Below, one piece after another: positions 1 through 7,165 of a stretch of DNA of 13,743 nucleotides (position 1 is its first letter; each line of letters begins with the position of its first letter). The notes beneath the pieces are model-generated. The model saw nothing but the letters and a program-made list of their open reading frames with translations, was not told where the DNA came from and searched no databases. The DNA is from Saprospiraceae bacterium. GTDB lineage: Bacteria > Bacteroidota > Bacteroidia > Chitinophagales > Saprospiraceae. Where the stretch lies: assembly GCA_020630455.1 (NCBI GenBank), contig JAHDBK010000043.1:1-13743 (forward strand). The letters run 5' to 3'. Position numbers and translations under genes: made by a program.

Positions 1-198
1 ATCAATAGATTGAGGTTTTGGCGAAATAAATATTTTTGAGTTTATCGGAATAAACAATAAAATATTTATAAAGACAAGTTCTTAATATATTGGTTTTCAT
101 AAAGATTAAAATTTAAACATGCTCTTAATAATAATATCAATTTAAGCTTTTAAACCATTAGACACAAGTAAGAGATATTTATTTAAAACCGTTCTAAT

Positions 199-1428
199 TT
201 ACACTTTATCAATTATCTTTTCAAAATCTTTCCAAAAATCAGGATAAGATTTCTGTACAACATTAGGCTTTTCAATATAAATAGTTCCCAAAAGAGATAA
301 GGGAGCGAATGCCATTGCCATACGATGGTCTTCATAAGTAGCGAATGTGGGTTCATTCATTTCTAATGTACCTTTCATTTTAATGCCTTCATCGTCTTTT
401 ATTTTATAAGGACTCACTTCAACACTCACTTTGACTAATTCATCTTTCAGTGCTTGAATACGGTCTGTTTCTTTGATGCGTAAAGTCTTTAAGCCAGTCA
501 TATTAGCAGGCATATTCAATGCAGCACAAATAACGGCACATGTTTGGGCTATATCAGGACATTCTGTAAAATCATATTCAAAAAATAAAGAAAAATCTTT
601 ATTTTTTTGCTTGGTTAAAATTATTCCATCTTCATTATAAATAGTATCAATACCGAAAAATTGCTGTGCAATATCTCTAATAACCGCATCTCCTTGCCAC
701 GAATTTTGAAAAAGCCCTTTGAGTTCAATCTCTGCTTCTTGGCTTATAGCTGCCATTGCATAATAATAGGAAGCCGCAGACCAATCAGCTTCTACCGTGA
801 TATTTTTAGCTTGATAATATTGTGGAGCAATACTAAATTCAAAGCCTTCTCTCTTGACTTCTATTCCAAAATAAGCCATCATATTTAATGTCATTTGGAT
901 ATAAGGAAAAGAAACAGGCTGCCCCTCAAAGACAATTTTCAGACCATTTGGCAAACAAGGAGCAATCATTAATAATGCAGAAATATATTGACTACTAATA
1001 TCAGCAGGAACATTTATTTCTTTGATATTATTCCAATTGGGTTTATCAATTTTTAAAGGGGGATATCCTTCTTTTTCTAAGTAAGAAATTTGAGCACCGA
1101 GTTCCCTTAAAGCATCTACTAAAACCCCAATAGGTCGTTGTTTCATTCTATCCGAACCCGTAAGGATTTGGCTTCCTTCTTGCAAAGCTAAATAAGCCGT
1201 CATAAATCTAAAAGTCGTCCCTGCATGACCTGCATCAAATACTTCCTCTTTTGAAGACAATAGATAGGATAGCGTTTGAGTATCCTTAGCATTAGAAAGG
1301 TTTTTAATTTCAAATTTTTCTTGACATAAAGCCCTTATAATTAATGCTCTGTTGGCGATACTTTTGGAGGTAGAAAGCAAAACGCTTCCTTTAAGGGAAG
1401 CGTTTGCATAATTTATTTTTAATTTCAA
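199..1428 (-). CDS. aroA: 3-phosphoshikimate 1-carboxyvinyltransferase (EPSP synthase)
   Basis: Sixth step of the shikimate pathway: transfers enolpyruvate from PEP to shikimate-3-phosphate in the cytoplasm. At 409 residues it is close to the usual 420-430. Visible motifs: SKSIANR at 21-27 (Lys22, Ser23, Arg27, the substrate-binding residues of the family), AGTTFRF at 69-75, GSDRMKQRP at 91-99, SSQY at 145-148, DWSAASY at 215-221, the PD pair at 291-292, RIKETDRI at 317-324 (Lys319, Glu320, Arg323), DHRMAMAF at 367-374 and QKSYPDFW at 392-399. The start is a TTG (1428-1426). An in-frame TAA lies three codons upstream and no ATG is available before the SKS motif, so TTG, or the adjacent ATT, must be used. 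A 9-bp-arm hairpin lies in codons 9-16. It is not next to other aro genes. Its own promoter is not obvious in the 82-bp gap to the M23 gene. Identification is firm; the start is fairly firm. Confidence 0.97.
   Translation of the reverse strand: MKLKINYANASLKGSVLLSTSKSIANRALIIRALCQEKFEIKNLSNAKDTQTLSYLLSSKEEVFDAGHAGTTFRFMTAYLALQEGSQILTGSDRMKQRPIGVLVDALRELGAQISYLEKEGYPPLKIDKPNWNNIKEINVPADISSQYISALLMIAPCLPNGLKIVFEGQPVSFPYIQMTLNMMAYFGIEVKREGFEFSIAPQYYQAKNITVEADWSAASYYYAMAAISQEAEIELKGLFQNSWQGDAVIRDIAQQFFGIDTIYNEDGIILTKQKNKDFSLFFEYDFTECPDIAQTCAVICAALNMPANMTGLKTLRIKETDRIQALKDELVKVSVEVSPYKIKDDEGIKMKGTLEMNEPTFATYEDHRMAMAFAPLSLLGTIYIEKPNVVQKSYPDFWKDFEKIIDKV
1381..1404 (-). repeat. Perfect 9-bp inverted repeat inside the 5' end of aroA
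   Basis: AACGCTTCC and GGAAGCGTT flank a 6-nt loop. In the aroA transcript this would form a stem of nine pairs, five of them G-C, beginning 24 nt after the first base of the TTG start. The stem is GC-rich against its AT-rich surroundings. It may modulate initiation at the weak start codon, but that is inference; the encoded residues (NASLKGSV) could also produce it by chance. Confidence 0.6.
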
Positions 1429-1490
1429 AATGAATTATTTTACTATAATAGACGAATAGATGAAAGACGGTAGATATTAGATTATTTATA

Positions 1491-1514
1491 ATAATAAAGA
1501 AAATTCTTTATTAT
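1491..1514 (-). terminator. AT-rich hairpin at the end of the M23 peptidase gene
   Basis: Eleven-base arms (1491-1501 and 1504-1514) pair perfectly around a two-base centre. The TAA stop of the M23 gene (1511-1513) lies in the first arm as transcribed. There is only one G-C pair, so this would be a weak intrinsic terminator at best. It shares the core AATAAAGAA/TTCTTTATT with the palindrome after the malic enzyme gene, which makes a common terminator or processing role more plausible. Confidence 0.4.
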
Positions 1515-2902
1515 AAGTTAACATCTAAAGAATCTTTTTCTTCTTCGATTTTTTCTTCTTCGATTGTTTTGTATTCTATATCATCAAGCATACCAGACCA
1601 TTTATCCCTTTCTTGAAAGAATTGTTCTTTATCTTTTTCTGGGATAGGGTCAGGAGGAGGCATGTTTTGTAATTTAGGGTCTACTTGCTTACCATCTTTC
1701 CAGAAACGATAACATACATGAGGACCTGTTGCTAGACCAGTAGAACCGACATAACCAATAATTTGTCCTTGTTTGACTCTTGTTCCTATATTTACACCTT
1801 TTTGGAATTTAGACATATGTAAGTATTGAGTAGCATACCTATCATCATGCTTCACTTTGACATAATTACCATTCCCTCTAGTTCTTCCTTTTTTGATGAC
1901 TACTCCATCAGCAGTACTCATAATAGGCGTACCTGTAGGTGCTGCAAAATCAGTACCTAAATGCGGTTTTCTTCTTTTAAGAACAGGATGATAGCGATTG
2001 AGATTATAACGAGAAGAAATCCTAGCATATTTAACAGGTGCTTTCAAGAAAGATTTTCTCATGGGTCTTCCCTCTAAATCAAAAAAGCCATCAAAGTTTT
2101 CATTCTTAAAACGAATGGCGTAATAATCATTATTATCTTGATTAAAATAAGCAGCGATTAATTTACCAACACCTACTCTTTCCCCTTCAATCCAATCTTC
2201 TTCATAAATCAAACGAAATCTATCTCCTTTTTGAACGTGGTGAAAATCAACAGACCACTGTAATGCATCTTCCATATTAGCCGCAATTCCCCAAACTAAA
2301 TTAGCAGGTAATTCCTTATTTCCAACAATGGCATTCCACAATGAAGATTCAATAATACCCGAAGAAGTTACTACCTTTTTCTCTACTTCTTTTTCTACCT
2401 CTCTAACAGTTGGTGTTTCTCCTGTAAAGTCATAGATAAAATACCTGTATGGTGTAGGCTCATAAATAAAATAGAGGGCTTTTTGACTTTCTTTATCTAA
2501 AAGAACGGTATATTCTTTATTGGGTATAAGATAAGGTTTCGTTTCCAATTCTTTTTCTTGCTTATCAATTTGGTCAATTGCTAATGCACTTACACCATAT
2601 TTATCTAAAATAACGCCTAGAAAATCATTTTTTTGAACTTTAGCTTCTACAACATCATAGGTATTAAAAATTAAACCATAACGCTCTTCAACATCTATTC
2701 TTTCAAAAGCAGAAATATTTTCTTGTACTGCCGACCCTGCGACCATACTTTCTTGAAAGAATTTCGGTTGGTTAAGGAAAATTATAGTGGCTACAACTAT
2801 TCCAATTAGTGCAAACAACACCCCAAAGACTCTTCCTTTATGGAGTCTTTTCCATCTTTGATTCCAATGAGCCAAGGAATCCTTCAAATTCACTTTCTTC
2901 AC
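1511..2902 (-). CDS. Membrane-anchored M23 family metallopeptidase (peptidoglycan DD-endopeptidase type)
   Basis: A 463-residue envelope protein. Residues 1-24 are basic, 25-44 form one hydrophobic anchor, and the rest should face the periplasm. Residues about 75-170 look like the linker/LysM-like region seen ahead of LytM domains; the catalytic M23 domain is at about 300-410. Metal and catalytic positions: HLGTDFA gives His314 and Asp318, LHMSKF gives His362, and GPHVCYRFW gives His395 and Cys397. In the canonical HxH motif the last residue, a zinc ligand, is His; here it is Cys. From memory, Bacteroidota relatives often have HVC, so this may be an active lineage variant. The C-terminus is a charged tail with two IEEEK repeats. 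The start is GTG, immediately preceded by an in-frame TAA; the first internal Met is residue 53, beyond the anchor, so GTG is required. The likely role is cell-wall remodelling. Confidence 0.9.
   Translation of the reverse strand: MKKVNLKDSLAHWNQRWKRLHKGRVFGVLFALIGIVVATIIFLNQPKFFQESMVAGSAVQENISAFERIDVEERYGLIFNTYDVVEAKVQKNDFLGVILDKYGVSALAIDQIDKQEKELETKPYLIPNKEYTVLLDKESQKALYFIYEPTPYRYFIYDFTGETPTVREVEKEVEKKVVTSSGIIESSLWNAIVGNKELPANLVWGIAANMEDALQWSVDFHHVQKGDRFRLIYEEDWIEGERVGVGKLIAAYFNQDNNDYYAIRFKNENFDGFFDLEGRPMRKSFLKAPVKYARISSRYNLNRYHPVLKRRKPHLGTDFAAPTGTPIMSTADGVVIKKGRTRGNGNYVKVKHDDRYATQYLHMSKFQKGVNIGTRVKQGQIIGYVGSTGLATGPHVCYRFWKDGKQVDPKLQNMPPPDPIPEKDKEQFFQERDKWSGMLDDIEYKTIEEEKIEEEKDSLDVNL
1535..1564 (-). 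repeat. Exact 15-bp tandem duplication in the M23 gene tail
   Basis: Two adjacent identical copies of a 15-bp unit (plus strand TTTTTCTTCTTCGAT) encode IEEEK-IEEEK at residues 447-456 of the peptidase. The unit is a multiple of three, so gain or loss of a copy would change the length of the acidic/basic tail without breaking the frame. Confidence 0.85.
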
Positions 2903-2997
2903 TTATTTTAGATTTACAATTATAAAAAAGGATTGGTAGCCTAAATATAATTATTTAATTATAAAAGTGAAGATTAATACTTATATTAAATGAAAAA

Positions 2998-3012
2998 TTA
3001 ACATTTTGTTAA
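2998..3012 (-). terminator. Possible intrinsic terminator after the DUF2141 gene
   Basis: Read on the minus strand, TTAACA and TGTTAA pair around an AAA loop, ten bases past the DUF2141 stop codon. A run of T residues follows. The stem is short and AT-rich, so it is only a candidate, but position and T-run fit termination before the M23 gene. Confidence 0.35.
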
Positions 3013-3021
3013 AGGGCAATC

Positions 3022-3453
3022 TTACCAATAGTACAAATCGACTTCAATCGTCATTTCAGCTTGATTGACATCAAATGAGCACTTTTTGAAGGAAGGTTTT
3101 GACCATTTTGCTCTTGGGTTATTAGAAAATCCATAAGGTTCTTTAGGAATCCACGTACGAAAATCCATTTCTCCATTACCATTTTCATCTTGATAAAGAG
3201 AAAAACCATAAGTTCCGTATGCTACATTTTCAATAATAATTGTCTGTTCTGGACTGGAAGTACAGTCCAATATTTCTTCATAATATTGCCCTGTTTCTTC
3301 TAACCAATTTTCAGGACCATCATATAAACCTACTTCGATTTTTCCTTCCGCTTTTTTGATATTTTTAATAACAACAGTGAGTGTACATTGAGCATTTATA
3401 AATTGAAAAGAAAAAAAGAATATTAGTAGTAAAAGTGAGCCTTTGCGTAACAT
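3022..3453 (-). CDS. Exported DUF2141 domain protein
   Basis: A 143-residue protein with a signal peptide (residues 1-21: basic MLRK, a run of Leu/Ile/Phe, then NAQ), so the mature protein begins near Gln22 or Cys23. Residues about 24-141 match the DUF2141 pattern: an opening beta strand, GKIEVGLYDG at about 37-46, an Asp/Asn-rich loop DENGNGEMD resembling a calcium-binding loop, then WIPKEPYGFSNNPRAKW and a closing beta strand. The family's function is unknown; the compact beta-rich domain suggests an extracytoplasmic binding or structural role. The ATG start at 3453 is well placed for the signal peptide. It diverges from the malic enzyme gene across 133 bp and is followed by a terminator-like hairpin, so it may be monocistronic. 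Confidence 0.88.
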   Translation of the reverse strand: MLRKGSLLLLIFFFSFQFINAQCTLTVVIKNIKKAEGKIEVGLYDGPENWLEETGQYYEEILDCTSSPEQTIIIENVAYGTYGFSLYQDENGNGEMDFRTWIPKEPYGFSNNPRAKWSKPSFKKCSFDVNQAEMTIEVDLYYW

Positions 3454-3537
3454 GATAGTTTGTTTTTTAATTATTATTAAAAATATAAATAGATAAATTA
3501 GGAATTGTCGTTTCTTTGCCCTAATTTTTGCTAAGTT

Positions 3538-3561
3538 AAGGAATATTCTAAGGAATATTTT
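3538..3561. repeat. 12-bp tandem repeat in the DUF2141/malic enzyme divergent region
   Basis: AAGGAATATTCT is followed directly by AAGGAATATTTT, one base different. The first unit contains the perfect palindrome GAATATTC (3541-3548); the second has GAATATTT. The pair ends 25 bp before the malic enzyme ATG, where an operator would sit. I do not recognise the regulator, and short AT-rich repeats can arise by chance. Confidence 0.5.
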
Positions 3562-3586
3562 ATTTTTAACCTTATTCTAACGTTTT

Positions 3587-4780
3587 ATGGATTATTTTAA
3601 AGAATCACTAATACTTCACAAACGCCTTAAGGGCAAAATCAGAATGACTCCTAAAATGGATGTACGTACAAAGGATGAATTGTCCTTAGTTTATTCACCT
3701 GGTGTTGCAGAACCTTGTATGGAAATACATAGAAATCCAAGTGCTGTATGGGATTATACTATTAAATGTAATACAGTAGCAATTGTAAGTGATGGCTCCG
3801 CTGTATTGGGTTTAGGTAATATAGGTGCAAGAGCCGCTATTCCTGTAATGGAAGGAAAGGCCATGTTGTTTAAAAGATTTGCAGGGATTGATGCTTTTCC
3901 CATTTGTCTAGATACTCAAGATACAGAAAAAATCATTGAAACGGTTAGAATGATTGCTCCTGTTTTTGGTGGGATTAATTTAGAGGACATTTCTGCTCCT
4001 CGTTCCTTTGAAATAGAAGAAAGATTACAAGATTTAGGCATTCCTGTTTTTCATGATGACCAACACGGAACTGCCATTGTAGTCCTTGCGGCTTTAATCA
4101 ATGCTTGTAAAGTAGTTAATAAAAAAATAGAAGATATTAGGGTGGTAATAAACGGTGCAGGAGCAGCAGGAGTGGCTATTGCTAGATTACTGCGATGCGT
4201 GGACAATAGCGACCCTAATGTATGTATTCCCGTAAGGGAAATAGTAGTATGCGATTCTAAAGGTATTATTCATAAAAATAGAGATAATTTAAATAGTGCC
4301 AAACAAGAATTATTGAGATATACCAATCCTACTAACCAAGAAGGAACGGTACAAGAAGCATTAGAAGGCGCTGATGTTTTTATTGGTGTTAGCCAAGGAA
4401 ATATTCTTCAATCAGAGGATATCAAAAAAATGGCCGACGATGCCATCATTTTTGGTTTAGCCAATCCTATTCCTGAAATTATGCCTGAAGAAGCATTCAA
4501 AGGTGGAGCAGCAATTGTAGGTACAGGGCGAAGCGATTTACCTAATCAAGTCAATAATGTCCTAGGATTTCCAGGTATTTTTAGAGGAGCGTTAGATGCG
4601 AGAGCTACACGTATTAGTCCTAAAATGAAATTAGAAGCGGCTTATGCTATCGCCAAATCAGTTGACCATCCTAGTAGAGATTTGATTATTCCTCCAACAC
4701 TCAACGAGCATGTAGCGTGGAGAGTGGCTAAGGCAGTAAAAGAAGCGGCCATTTCAGAGAAGATCGACAATGCAAAATAA
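3587..4780 (+). CDS. maeB: NADP-type malic enzyme (malate dehydrogenase, oxaloacetate-decarboxylating), single-domain
   Basis: Cytoplasmic enzyme that decarboxylates malate to pyruvate while reducing NAD(P)+. At 397 residues it has only the catalytic and Rossmann domains and lacks the C-terminal phosphotransacetylase-like domain of the roughly 760-residue MaeB proteins. Motifs: LVYSPGVAEPC at 34-44 with catalytic Tyr36; VMEGKAMLFKRFAGIDAFPI with Lys91 as likely general base; NLEDISAPR with metal ligands Glu133 and Asp134; FHDDQHGTA at 155-162 with the third metal Asp; the nucleotide loop NGAGAAG at 189-195; LANPIPE at 291-297; GRSDLPNQVNN at 314-324. Sequence alone does not settle NAD versus NADP. 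The stop codon is followed at once by a 28-bp palindrome and an unrelated gene, so the short form is not due to a visible frameshift. The symbol is given by similarity to the MaeB-type catalytic core. Confidence 0.93.
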   Translation: MDYFKESLILHKRLKGKIRMTPKMDVRTKDELSLVYSPGVAEPCMEIHRNPSAVWDYTIKCNTVAIVSDGSAVLGLGNIGARAAIPVMEGKAMLFKRFAGIDAFPICLDTQDTEKIIETVRMIAPVFGGINLEDISAPRSFEIEERLQDLGIPVFHDDQHGTAIVVLAALINACKVVNKKIEDIRVVINGAGAAGVAIARLLRCVDNSDPNVCIPVREIVVCDSKGIIHKNRDNLNSAKQELLRYTNPTNQEGTVQEALEGADVFIGVSQGNILQSEDIKKMADDAIIFGLANPIPEIMPEEAFKGGAAIVGTGRSDLPNQVNNVLGFPGIFRGALDARATRISPKMKLEAAYAIAKSVDHPSRDLIIPPTLNEHVAWRVAKAVKEAAISEKIDNAK

Positions 4781-4808
4781 AAAAAATAAAGAAATTTCTT
4801 TATTTTTT
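4781..4808. terminator. 28-bp perfect palindrome after the malic enzyme gene
   Basis: Fourteen bases and their exact complement (AAAAAATAAAGAAA / TTTCTTTATTTTTT) start at the base after the malic enzyme stop. As RNA this is an A/U hairpin ending in a U-rich arm, and being symmetrical it could act in either direction. The next gene starts 15 nt later, leaving no room for a promoter, so the downstream gene needs read-through or a promoter inside the malic enzyme gene. Confidence 0.5.
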
Positions 4809-4822
4809 GAATGTTTGTAATC

Positions 4823-6898
4823 ATGAAAAATAAAATATTTATATTATTAAGCTTTATATTGAGTATTCATATAAGTGCTCAAACTACTACTGTTAATTAT
4901 ACGGAATCTACAGATGATTTCCCTAATCCAGAACGTGGATTTTATCGTTATGCAGGAACACATTCTGATAGTTATTCATTATTAAATGCCAGTACATTAG
5001 CTTCTTATAGAAATTTACATACACCACCTTCTGCTTCCTATTCTATTTATTCTACTCTAGTATATCGTATATTTTATTTAGATGATTTCACGAACTCGGC
5101 AATTAGTTCTACTTACTTGGATAATGTTCAAGCAGATTTTGATGCTGCACGAACAGCTGGGGTAAAATTAATTGTTCGTTTTGCTTATACTAATGACATA
5201 GATGGAAGCACTTGTGCTAGTTGGATTTGTCCTCCTTATGGTGATGCTTCAAAAACTTGGGTATTGCATCATATAGGTCAACTACAACCGTATCTCAATA
5301 ATAATAAAGATGTCATTGCTTTAGTGCAAATGGGTTTTATTGGAGTTTGGGGTGAAGGTTATTATACAGATTATTTTGGCGATGCTTCTCAATCTCCTTA
5401 TATATTGACCACGACAAACTGGGAAGATAGGAATGAAGTATTGAATACCTATTTAAGTGCAGTACCATCTGATAGGATGATACAGGTGCGTTATCCACAA
5501 CAGAAACAAAAAACGGTATATGGAACGAGTGCCCCTACTAATTCAGCTCCTGTGAATGCTGCTTCAGCTTATAATGGTACAGCTTTGAGTCGCATTGGTC
5601 ATCATAACGATTGTTTTTTGGCAAGTCATACTGATTTTGGTACTTATACCAATTATGGGCCTCCTAGTTCTTTTGCTGACACTACTAATTTAAAACCATA
5701 CCTAGAAAATGATTCAAGATATGTCGTTGTAGGAGGAGAAACTTGCTCGGAATATTTGCCATTTGACAATTGTGATACTGATGGTGGTTATGCCGATACT
5801 GAATTAGAGCGATTCCATTATTCATTTCTTAATTCTCAATATAATAATAGTGTAAATAATGGATGGATAGGTTCGTGTTTGGATGATATCAAGAAAAGAT
5901 TAGGCTATCGCTTTGTATTAATTGATGGAACTTATTCCAATGAAGCACAAACTGGTCAAATTGTTTCGATTAATATTAATTTGGATAATGTCGGATATGC
6001 TGCTCCATTTAATCCTAGAGGAGTGGAAATTATCTTGAGGAATAGTTTAAGTGGAGATGTATTTTTTGCAGAAATTGATGAAGACCCAAGGTTTTGGTTG
6101 CCTGGTAGTCATAATGTTTCAACTAACTTATGTATCCCTAATGATATGCCTTTGGGCAATTATGACTTATTATTGAATTTACCCGACCCTGAGTACAGTC
6201 TTTATTCTCGGTCAGAATATAGTATTCGTGTGGCTAATGATGGAGTTTGGGAAGCGAGTACTGGATACAATGACTTAGGACATAGTATTAGTATTAATAG
6301 TTCTGCTAGTCAAAGTGCTTGCACGACAGAAACTAGTTTTCAAGAAGAGTCTTCTTTTTTACCTGTTGAATTGGTTCGTTTTAATATTAAAAAACAAAAC
6401 AACCAAACTGTAATTTGTTCTTGGCAAACCTATTCAGAAATCAACAACAAAGGTTTCTACCTTGAAAGAAGTATTGATGGAAGGAATTTTGAAAATATTA
6501 CTTGGATAAATGGGCAAGGGAATTCATCAGAAGTTAATTATTATGAATATATAGATTATAATTTATCTTCGAATAAATATTATTACCGATTAAAACAAGA
6601 AGATTTTGATGGAACATTTAATTATTCCAATATAAAAATAATTCATCTTGAAAATGAGAATCTCTTTGAAGTATTCCCTAATCCTGTTCAAGATTATATT
6701 AATATTAAAAACATTAATTCTGAAAAAATTAAAATTTCTATTTTCAGCTCTAGCGGAAAAATCCATTTTTACAAAGAGTCATCATCTTCTTTAGAAAATA
6801 TAGATTTAAGTCATTTAGCCTTGGGTGTTTATTTTTTAAAAATTGAAGATAACAATCAAAGATTATATTATAAAAAAATTATAAAAACCAAACATTAA
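4823..6898 (+). CDS. T9SS-exported DUF4874/DUF4832 protein
   Basis: About 691 residues from the preferred ATG. An in-frame ATG twelve bases upstream (4811) is possible, but MKNKIFILLSFILSIHISAQ from 4823 is a textbook signal peptide. Counting from 4811: DUF4874-like region at about 30-210 with NPERGFYRY, a TIM-barrel-like stretch GVKLIVRFAY and a GVWGEGYYTD motif with a possible acidic active-site Glu182; DUF4832-like region at about 215-475 with HHNDCFLAS and VGGETCSEYLP; a Thr/Ser-rich linker; a fibronectin-like domain at 516-612 (LPVELVRF, NNKGFYLERSIDG, YYYRLKQEDFDG) typical before sorting signals; and a type A T9SS C-terminal domain at 618-695 (FEVFPNPVQDYINI, LGVYFLKI). The protein should be secreted or surface-attached. 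A glycan-active role is plausible from the barrel-like layout but unproven. It follows the malic enzyme gene closely with a palindrome between. Confidence 0.9.
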   Translation: MKNKIFILLSFILSIHISAQTTTVNYTESTDDFPNPERGFYRYAGTHSDSYSLLNASTLASYRNLHTPPSASYSIYSTLVYRIFYLDDFTNSAISSTYLDNVQADFDAARTAGVKLIVRFAYTNDIDGSTCASWICPPYGDASKTWVLHHIGQLQPYLNNNKDVIALVQMGFIGVWGEGYYTDYFGDASQSPYILTTTNWEDRNEVLNTYLSAVPSDRMIQVRYPQQKQKTVYGTSAPTNSAPVNAASAYNGTALSRIGHHNDCFLASHTDFGTYTNYGPPSSFADTTNLKPYLENDSRYVVVGGETCSEYLPFDNCDTDGGYADTELERFHYSFLNSQYNNSVNNGWIGSCLDDIKKRLGYRFVLIDGTYSNEAQTGQIVSININLDNVGYAAPFNPRGVEIILRNSLSGDVFFAEIDEDPRFWLPGSHNVSTNLCIPNDMPLGNYDLLLNLPDPEYSLYSRSEYSIRVANDGVWEASTGYNDLGHSISINSSASQSACTTETSFQEESSFLPVELVRFNIKKQNNQTVICSWQTYSEINNKGFYLERSIDGRNFENITWINGQGNSSEVNYYEYIDYNLSSNKYYYRLKQEDFDGTFNYSNIKIIHLENENLFEVFPNPVQDYINIKNINSEKIKISIFSSSGKIHFYKESSSSLENIDLSHLALGVYFLKIEDNNQRLYYKKIIKTKH

Positions 6899-6911
6899 TG
6901 AATTCCAAGTC

Positions 6912-7022
6912 ATGAAATTATTTATTATAAAACAATTGAAATACCTATTTATAGTCATTTCTTTACTTTCATTTATATTTTTAGTTTTATTAATCTTATT
7001 ATTAATTTTTTCGGGATTGTGA
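6912..7022 (+). CDS. Possible 36-residue hydrophobic membrane peptide
   Basis: This small ORF begins 13 bases after the stop of the secreted DUF4832 protein. It encodes a basic start (MKLFIIKQLKY) followed by about 25 residues of Leu, Ile, Phe, Val and Ser ending in SGL, which would form one transmembrane helix with Lys on the cytoplasmic side. Small peptides of this shape include regulatory membrane proteins and type I toxins. No antisense RNA or conserved partner is visible, and AT-rich noncoding DNA readily yields such hydrophobic frames by chance. The TATATTTG element begins just after its stop codon. No family was recognised. Confidence 0.28.
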   Translation: MKLFIIKQLKYLFIVISLLSFIFLVLLILLLIFSGL

Positions 7023-7030
7023 AGAATATT

Positions 7031-7038
7031 TATATTTG
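7031..7038 (+). promoter_or_regulatory. Candidate -7 element for the LytTR regulator gene
   Basis: TATATTTG matches the Bacteroidota -7 consensus TAnnTTTG exactly. No clear TTG lies about 20 bp upstream; a T-rich run at 7005-7011 is the nearest thing. If used, the regulator mRNA would have a leader of about 120 nt, in which I see no convincing structure. Confidence 0.38.
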
Positions 7039-7165
7039 ACTTCATACAATATACTTTTTATTTATGTATCTCAAGTCTTCTAGTTAGCCTTTTCTTATGG
7101 ATTCTAGAAAAATTATTATCTGATTAAAATTTAATTTTATCTTGAAATTCATATAATTTTATTCA

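Noticed and set aside
1..39. Open plus-strand frame at the left edge ending in TGA
   Set aside because: Only 12 codons, with no recognisable sequence; could be a gene's last codons or chance.
661..888. Open frame of 75 codons on the plus strand inside aroA
   Set aside because: Antisense to a confidently identified gene, with no family resemblance; a shadow frame. The frames at 11899-12102 and 12652-12873 inside uvrA are rejected for the same reason.
2942..2949. Minus-strand TATATTTA as promoter of the M23 gene
   Set aside because: Last base differs from TAnnTTTG and no TTG lies 20 bp upstream; not distinguishable from AT-rich background.
4642..4824. 60-codon minus-strand frame over the malic enzyme end
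   Set aside because: Mostly antisense to the conserved malic enzyme C-terminus and runs through the palindrome; no protein-like features beyond composition.
6863..7045. 60-codon minus-strand frame over the DUF4832 gene end and spacer
   Set aside because: Asn/Ile/Lys-rich composition expected from AT-rich DNA, and it overlaps the T9SS sorting domain in antisense.
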